Assembly: GCA_937910835.1 (NCBI GenBank) | Contig: CALEMG010000341.1 | Coordinates: 1 to 11,149, forward strand | Reading direction: 5' to 3' | From: an uncultured Alphaproteobacteria bacterium | GTDB taxonomy: Bacteria; Pseudomonadota; Alphaproteobacteria; Sneathiellales; Sneathiellaceae | Length of the DNA stretch: 11,149 bases | The notes under the pieces: generated by a model | Told to the model about the DNA's origin: nothing | The model's database searches: none | The model's input: the letters and a program-made list of their open reading frames with translations, nothing else | Translations under genes and position numbers: made by a program | Shown here: positions 7,177-11,149 of the stretch, piece by piece | Numbering within the stretch: position 1 is the stretch's first letter | How the letters are laid out: each line of letters begins with the position of its first letter

Positions 7177-8574
7177 TTAGAGCAGGACAACCGTTGCCAA
7201 TCCGAGAAAGGCAACGAAACCGACGATATCGGTCACCGTCGTCACAAACACACTGGAAGCGATGGCCGGATCAATATTCATACGATCCAGGGTGACGGGA
7301 ACGATCATGCCCGCAACCGCCGCCACAAGAATGTTCACGATCATCGCCAGTGCGATGATAAAGCCGATTTGTAAATTGCCGAACCAGGCCCAGGCAATAA
7401 CACCGATCAATACGGCAAAAACACTGCCATTCAAAAATGCCACCATGGTTTCCTTACTCAGGATTCGAACCATGTTGGCCGCTGTCAGTTCCTTCGTCGC
7501 AATGGCGCGCACGGCGACCGTCAAGGTCTGAGTTCCCGCATTTCCGCCCATGCTGGCGACAATTGGCATCAACACCGCGAGAGCGATAATCGCCTCCAGC
7601 GTTGCATCGAAAAGGCCAATTGCGATGGAGGCCGCAATCGCCGTCAGCAAATTGACGAAAAGCCAGAGGAAACGCGCCTTCGTTGTCGACATGACACTAC
7701 CGAACAGATCATCTTCGGACACACCGCCGAGGCGCAGGATATCCTCCTCCGCCTCTTCGCTAATAACATCGACGATATCGTCAACCGTAATCACACCGAT
7801 CAGGGCGCCATCCTCATTGACCACCGCCGCGGAGGTAAGACGGTATTGCTGGAACAGATAGGCGACTTCTTCCTGATCCATATCGACCGGGATCAGCTTC
7901 TGCTCCGTATCCATGATGTCGCGCACCTGCACAGGACGCTTGCTGCGCATGGCGCGGTTGAGCGGAATGGTCCCGATAGGGTGATGCCGCGGATCGACCA
8001 CGAATATCTCGTAGAACTCTTCCGGCAGATCTTCGGTATCGCGCATATAGTCGATGGTATGGCCAATATCCCAATATTCCGGCACCGCAATCAGATTACG
8101 CTGCATCAACCGGCCGGCGGTGTCCTCCCCGTATGATAAGCCTTCCTGCAGGACAACACGCTCATCGGCGGGGATTTCCTTCAGGACCTCGCGCTGCTCT
8201 TCCTCCTCGAAGTTTTCCAACACGTCGACCGCGTCGTCGAGCTCCAGTTCATTGAGGAAGGCGGCAATTTCCGCCGGCTCCATGTCGTCGACCAAATGCT
8301 CACGCACATTTTCGTCGAGATCGGAATAGACATCCGGATCGACCCGGCCTTCCATTATGTTCAGCAATGGCAGGCGCAGCTTCGGCTTCAACTGCTCAAT
8401 CAGATCCGCCATATCGGCGGAATGCCAGTCTTCTAGCTTGTCATGAATAAAGGCCGCATCTTCGCGTTCTATGGCATCCTGTATTTCCTGAACGATTTCA
8501 TCGCTTAGGCCGTAAGAAAGCGCAGTGCTCTCCTCTTCGAGGGTCTCATCTTTATGTTCCTGCGCATCGGTCAT
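7177..8574 (-). CDS. mgtE: Magnesium channel/transporter MgtE
   Basis: A 465-residue inner-membrane Mg2+ channel with normal MgtE layout. An acidic N-domain covers about residues 25-155, two CBS domains about 156-275 (ending GVITVDDIVDVISEEAEED), and five membrane helices from about 300 to the end. The signature MPIVASMGGNAGTQTLTVAV is at 336-355, and the conserved pore aspartate is D449 in TVTDIVGF. In the family, Mg2+ binding between the cytoplasmic domains closes the pore. I chose ATG at 8574 over the in-frame TTG two codons earlier (8580): GAAGG lies at a good distance before the ATG. This leaves two bases after the maeB stop, so translation is probably coupled. No magnesium riboswitch is possible in so short a gap. 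Transcription runs to within seven bases of the LysR stop with no room for a terminator. Confidence 0.95.
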   Translation of the reverse strand: MTDAQEHKDETLEEESTALSYGLSDEIVQEIQDAIEREDAAFIHDKLEDWHSADMADLIEQLKPKLRLPLLNIMEGRVDPDVYSDLDENVREHLVDDMEPAEIAAFLNELELDDAVDVLENFEEEEQREVLKEIPADERVVLQEGLSYGEDTAGRLMQRNLIAVPEYWDIGHTIDYMRDTEDLPEEFYEIFVVDPRHHPIGTIPLNRAMRSKRPVQVRDIMDTEQKLIPVDMDQEEVAYLFQQYRLTSAAVVNEDGALIGVITVDDIVDVISEEAEEDILRLGGVSEDDLFGSVMSTTKARFLWLFVNLLTAIAASIAIGLFDATLEAIIALAVLMPIVASMGGNAGTQTLTVAVRAIATKELTAANMVRILSKETMVAFLNGSVFAVLIGVIAWAWFGNLQIGFIIALAMIVNILVAAVAGMIVPVTLDRMNIDPAIASSVFVTTVTDIVGFVAFLGLATVVLL

Positions 8575-8576
8575 GA

Positions 8577-10904
8577 TCAACCTTCATCTATCAGACGTTC
8601 TCTTCTCGCGACCGGTCCCGGCATCATTTTTCCAACCTTGTGATCCTGCGCATCAACGGCGGCAATCGCCGTCATGTTGACAAGGCCGCGCACGGTAATG
8701 GAGGCCGCCGTCACATGTACAGATTTTGACATACCGATCAGGATCGGGCCAACAGCAATCCCACGCCCGATGCTCTTTGCGATATTATAACTGATATTCG
8801 CCGCGTCCAGATTGGGCATGACCAAAAGATTTGCCGCGCCCTGTAGCCGGGAATTGGGGAAGATCGCCTCACGGATTGCCGGAATCAGCGCCGTATCGGC
8901 CTTCATCTCCCCTTCAACCTCCAGCTCGGGTGCCAGCTTCTCAATAATAGCGAGGGCCTTACGCGCGCGACGCGCTGACGGCATGTCTGTCGAGCCAAAG
9001 TTGGAATAGGAGAGAAGCGCCGCCTTGGGTTCAATCCCGAACCGCCGCACCTCATCCGCCGAGAGAATGGTCAGCTCCGCCAGTTCTTCCGCAGTATGCT
9101 CATGGCTGATCTGTGTATCGGTAAAGAACAGGGTCCTATCGGGCATGATCAGCAAATGGAGCGCCGAGGCATCGCGCACCCCTTCGCGGAATGGGATGAT
9201 ATCAGAAACGCGCCGGTAATGTTGATCATATTTACCAAAGGTGCCGCAGATCATAGCATCAGCGTGGCCGAGATGAACCATCATTGCACCAATGATGGTT
9301 GTATTGGTGCGAATGCGGGCCTTTGCTGTCTCCACATCGACGCCAAACCGCTCCCGCAGCTTGTGATAAGCCTGCCAGTATTCCCGGTAGCGCGGATCAT
9401 CCTCCGGGTCGACAACCTCAAAATCAACACCGGGCCGGATACGAAGGCCAAGCTTCTCGATCCGGAATTCAATAACCTTACTCCGGCCGATCAGGATTGG
9501 TCTTGCCAGATCTTCATCGACAACCGTCTGCGCGGCCTGCAGGACACGCTCCTCCTCCCCTTCCGCATAGGCGACGCGCATAGTTTCCTGACGCGCCCGA
9601 TCGAACAGCGGCTTCATGACAAACCCGGTACGATAGACAAAGTGCGACAGGCTCTGGTGATATTTATCCAAATCATCTATAGGCCGGGTCGCCACTCCAC
9701 TTTCCATCGCCGCCTTGGCGACGGCGAAGGACACTTCCAGATAAAGTCGTGGATCAAACGGCGTCGGGATCAGGTAATCGGGGCCAAAACTTGCCTGTGT
9801 ACCCCCATATGCCTTGGAAACGACATCCGATTGTTCCGCCATAGCAAGATCGGCGATGGCCTTGACCGCCGCGATCTTCATTTCCTCGTTAATTTCCGTC
9901 GCTCCGACATCAAGCGCGCCGCGAAAGAGATAGGGAAAGCAAAGGACATTATTCACCTGGTTCGGATAGTCCGATCGGCCCGTCGCAATGATCGCATCGG
10001 GTCGCACCGCCTTGGCGTCTTCGGGTAGGATTTCAGGCGTTGGATTGGCTAGGGCCAGAATGATCGGCTTGTCCGCCATAGTCGCCACCATCTCGGACTT
10101 TAGCGCACCGGGACCGGAACAGCCGAGGAAGATGTCCGCGCCTTCCATCGCGTCCCCAAGGGTGCGCTTATTCGTCTCCACGGCGAAGACGGATTTATAA
10201 GGGTCCATCTCAACCGTTCTCCCCTCATAGACAACGCCATGAATATCGCAAACGGTGATGTTCTCTCGCGGCAGGCCGAGACTGACCAGCAGGTTGAGGC
10301 AGGCAAGCGCCGCTGCCCCTGCCCCGCAGGCTGTCAGCTTGACTTCGGTGATATCCTTCTCCACCACCCGAAGCGCGTTATAAACCGCCGCAGCAACGCA
10401 AATTGCCGTGCCATGCTGATCATCGTGAAAAACCGGAATATTCATCCGCTCCCGGCAGAGTTTCTCCACCACGAAACATTCCGGCGCTTTGATATCCTCG
10501 AGATTTATGCCGCCAAAGGTCGGCTCCATTGCCGAAATGATATCGACGAGCTTTTCGGGGTCAGTCTCGGCAAGCTCGATATCAAACACATCGATTCCGG
10601 CAAACTTCTTGAAAAGAACCGCCTTTCCTTCCATTACCGGCTTGGAGGCGAGCGGTCCTATTGCACCAAGTCCCAAAACGGCCGTGCCGTTGGTGACAAC
10701 GCCGACAAGGTTTCCCCGTGCGGTCAGTTCGGCGGCCTGAACGGGATCATCGGCAATGGCGAGGCAGGGATGCGCAACACCCGGCGAATAAGCGAGCGCG
10801 AGATCCGTCTGGGTATCCATCGGCTTGGTCGGCGCAATGGTCAACTTGCCCGGTCTTGGGAATCGGTGATAATCCATTGCCTGCTCAGAAATATCTTTCG
10901 CCAT
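8577..10904 (-). CDS. maeB: NADP-dependent malic enzyme with C-terminal phosphotransacetylase-like domain
   Basis: A 775-residue cytoplasmic enzyme that decarboxylates malate to pyruvate while reducing NADP+, requiring Mg2+ or Mn2+. The malic domain (about 15-145) has the catalytic tyrosine in LAYSPGVAHPCLAI (Y39), the lysine in LFKKFAGID (K99/K100) and metal ligands in INLEDIKAPECF (E137, D138) and HDDQHGTA (D161, D162). A dinucleotide-binding domain follows with GAGAAALACLNLL from 194 and LANPTPEI near 285-291. From about 415 to the end lies a phosphotransacetylase-like domain, which in MaeB proteins is regulatory (acetyl-CoA inhibits) and not catalytic. The ATG at 10904 is preferred to the upstream in-frame TTG at 10940: GGGGGAATGGGAAAGC precedes it, and the MaeB-typical DYHRFPRPGKL then starts at residue 11. 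It is followed by mgtE after two bases. Confidence 0.96.
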   Translation of the reverse strand: MAKDISEQAMDYHRFPRPGKLTIAPTKPMDTQTDLALAYSPGVAHPCLAIADDPVQAAELTARGNLVGVVTNGTAVLGLGAIGPLASKPVMEGKAVLFKKFAGIDVFDIELAETDPEKLVDIISAMEPTFGGINLEDIKAPECFVVEKLCRERMNIPVFHDDQHGTAICVAAAVYNALRVVEKDITEVKLTACGAGAAALACLNLLVSLGLPRENITVCDIHGVVYEGRTVEMDPYKSVFAVETNKRTLGDAMEGADIFLGCSGPGALKSEMVATMADKPIILALANPTPEILPEDAKAVRPDAIIATGRSDYPNQVNNVLCFPYLFRGALDVGATEINEEMKIAAVKAIADLAMAEQSDVVSKAYGGTQASFGPDYLIPTPFDPRLYLEVSFAVAKAAMESGVATRPIDDLDKYHQSLSHFVYRTGFVMKPLFDRARQETMRVAYAEGEEERVLQAAQTVVDEDLARPILIGRSKVIEFRIEKLGLRIRPGVDFEVVDPEDDPRYREYWQAYHKLRERFGVDVETAKARIRTNTTIIGAMMVHLGHADAMICGTFGKYDQHYRRVSDIIPFREGVRDASALHLLIMPDRTLFFTDTQISHEHTAEELAELTILSADEVRRFGIEPKAALLSYSNFGSTDMPSARRARKALAIIEKLAPELEVEGEMKADTALIPAIREAIFPNSRLQGAANLLVMPNLDAANISYNIAKSIGRGIAVGPILIGMSKSVHVTAASITVRGLVNMTAIAAVDAQDHKVGKMMPGPVARRERLIDEG

Positions 10905-11050
10905 GCTTTCCCATTCCCCCGAATAAATCGATGCCTGCAATTACCCAATGACAACATACAACACCACCAAAAATACTTTAGCGGCATCAATATATTAAGG
11001 AAATACGCGAACATCCCTATATCACGCCATCATAGCGTAATTGGGGAAAG
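10905..11050 (-). promoter_or_regulatory. maeB upstream region
   Basis: This AT-rich stretch upstream of maeB holds its purine-rich ribosome site (immediately before 10904). On the minus strand TATGAT at 11034-11029 and TATATT near 10995-10990 resemble -10 elements, but neither has a good -35 at the right spacing. No gene of its own is visible in it. Confidence 0.3.
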
Positions 11051-11054
11051 TTTC

Positions 11055-11149
11055 ATGAAATTGTTGTGGAAATCTTCCTCAGCCCAAATGTCTGGGTATG
11101 AGAGAAGTGGTGCGGTCGAGAAGACTCGAACTTCTCTCATACCCAGACA
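11055..11149 (+). CDS. Possible 5' end of an unidentified divergent gene, cut by the window end
   Basis: ATG at 11055 is preceded by GGGGAAAG four bases upstream and opens a frame (MKLLWKSSSAQMSGYE...) that runs to the window end without a stop. Only the first ~11-15 codons precede the inverted repeat and tRNA-like sequence, so most of the translated stretch is not normal coding DNA. The ATG sits inside the perfect palindrome TTTCATGAAA (11051-11060). I do not recognise the protein. It may be a true gene start interrupted by a junction, or chance. Confidence 0.2.
   Translation, partial: MKLLWKSSSAQMSGYERSGAVEKTRTSLIPR
11089..11149. repeat. 20-bp perfect inverted repeat at the window end
   Basis: Bases 11089-11108 (TGTCTGGGTATGAGAGAAGT) are the exact reverse complement of 11130-11149, with a 21-base spacer at 11109-11129. 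The right arm ends at the last base of the window, so the true repeat may be longer. The arm does not resemble an insertion-sequence end I know, and there is no U-run. The spacer is tRNA sequence. The simplest reading is a fold-back join. Confidence 0.85.
11108..11135 (-). tRNA. 3' end of a tRNA gene, probably tRNA-Leu (T-arm, acceptor 3' strand and CCA)
   Basis: Read on the minus strand, 11135 to 11108 gives AGAAG-TTCGAGT-CTTCT, a perfect 5-bp T stem with a canonical TTCRANY loop, then CGACCGC as the acceptor 3' strand, discriminator A and an encoded CCA. An acceptor of GCGGTCG/CGACCGC with this T-arm is what I recall for alphaproteobacterial tRNA-Leu. The 5' half, D-arm and anticodon are absent: upstream of the T stem the sequence is the repeat arm of a fold-back, so the anticodon cannot be read. 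Identity as tRNA is good; the amino acid is tentative. Confidence 0.55.

Noticed and set aside
8575..8580. TTG start for mgtE two codons upstream
   Set aside because: The ATG at 8574 has better spacing from GAAGG; the TTG would overlap the maeB stop.
9096..10028. 310-codon plus-strand open frame
   Set aside because: Antisense shadow of maeB with no recognisable motif and no ribosome site of note.
10905..10940. TTG start adding 12 residues to MaeB
   Set aside because: The ATG at 10904 has a strong purine-rich site, and the added residues do not resemble the MaeB N-terminus.
11083..11096. CCCA-N6-TGGG hairpin as terminator for the tRNA
   Set aside because: Only four base pairs and no U-run after it on the minus strand.
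1..11149. CRISPR array, transposon, phage, toxin-antitoxin or defence system
   Set aside because: No repeated spacers, transposase, integrase or defence motifs were seen; all complete genes are known metabolic, transport or regulatory families.

Overview
This window looks like ordinary chromosomal DNA from an alphaproteobacterium of moderate GC content. The evidence is protein-level resemblance: a two-domain NADP malic enzyme, isovaleryl-CoA dehydrogenase and methylcrotonyl-CoA carboxylase beta subunit of alphaproteobacterial type, and a tRNA 3' end of alphaproteobacterial tRNA-Leu type. The genus cannot be fixed from sequence alone. Eight genes are complete and all encode recognisable housekeeping or catabolic proteins. 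Both extremities of the window look broken or chimeric.

Layout. (1) 1-413: a fragment of a pyridoxamine-phosphate-oxidase-like gene (+) abuts, near position 110-118, the first ~100 codons of an acyl-CoA carboxylase (methylcrotonyl-CoA carboxylase) beta-subunit gene on the minus strand. Both genes lose their family homology at the same place. (2) 414-1340: a short divergent promoter region, a short-chain dehydrogenase (+) and a strong stem-loop after it. (3) 1369-6130, all minus: a catabolic cluster transcribed in the order PaaI-type thioesterase, isovaleryl-CoA dehydrogenase, thiolase, second acyl-CoA dehydrogenase, HCCA-isomerase/kappa-GST-like protein. (4) 6131-6269: an AT-rich divergent regulatory region, followed by a LysR-type regulator (+) at 6270-7169. 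(5) 7177-10904, minus: malic enzyme maeB followed two bases later by the magnesium channel/transporter gene mgtE. (6) 10905-11149: the maeB upstream region, a possible start of a divergent gene, and a 20-bp inverted repeat ending exactly at the window edge with the 3' end of a tRNA gene in its loop.

How they fit together. Isovaleryl-CoA dehydrogenase and the methylcrotonyl-CoA carboxylase subunit are consecutive steps of leucine/isovalerate breakdown. The thiolase, second acyl-CoA dehydrogenase and thioesterase act on acyl-CoA intermediates of the same general kind. The divergent LysR gene is the best local candidate regulator of the cluster. Malic enzyme makes pyruvate and NADPH from malate and needs Mg2+ or Mn2+; its tight linkage to mgtE is a plausible functional pairing. 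I found no defence system, mobile element, CRISPR array or evident new system. The most unusual structures are the two end junctions, which may well be assembly or amplification artefacts.
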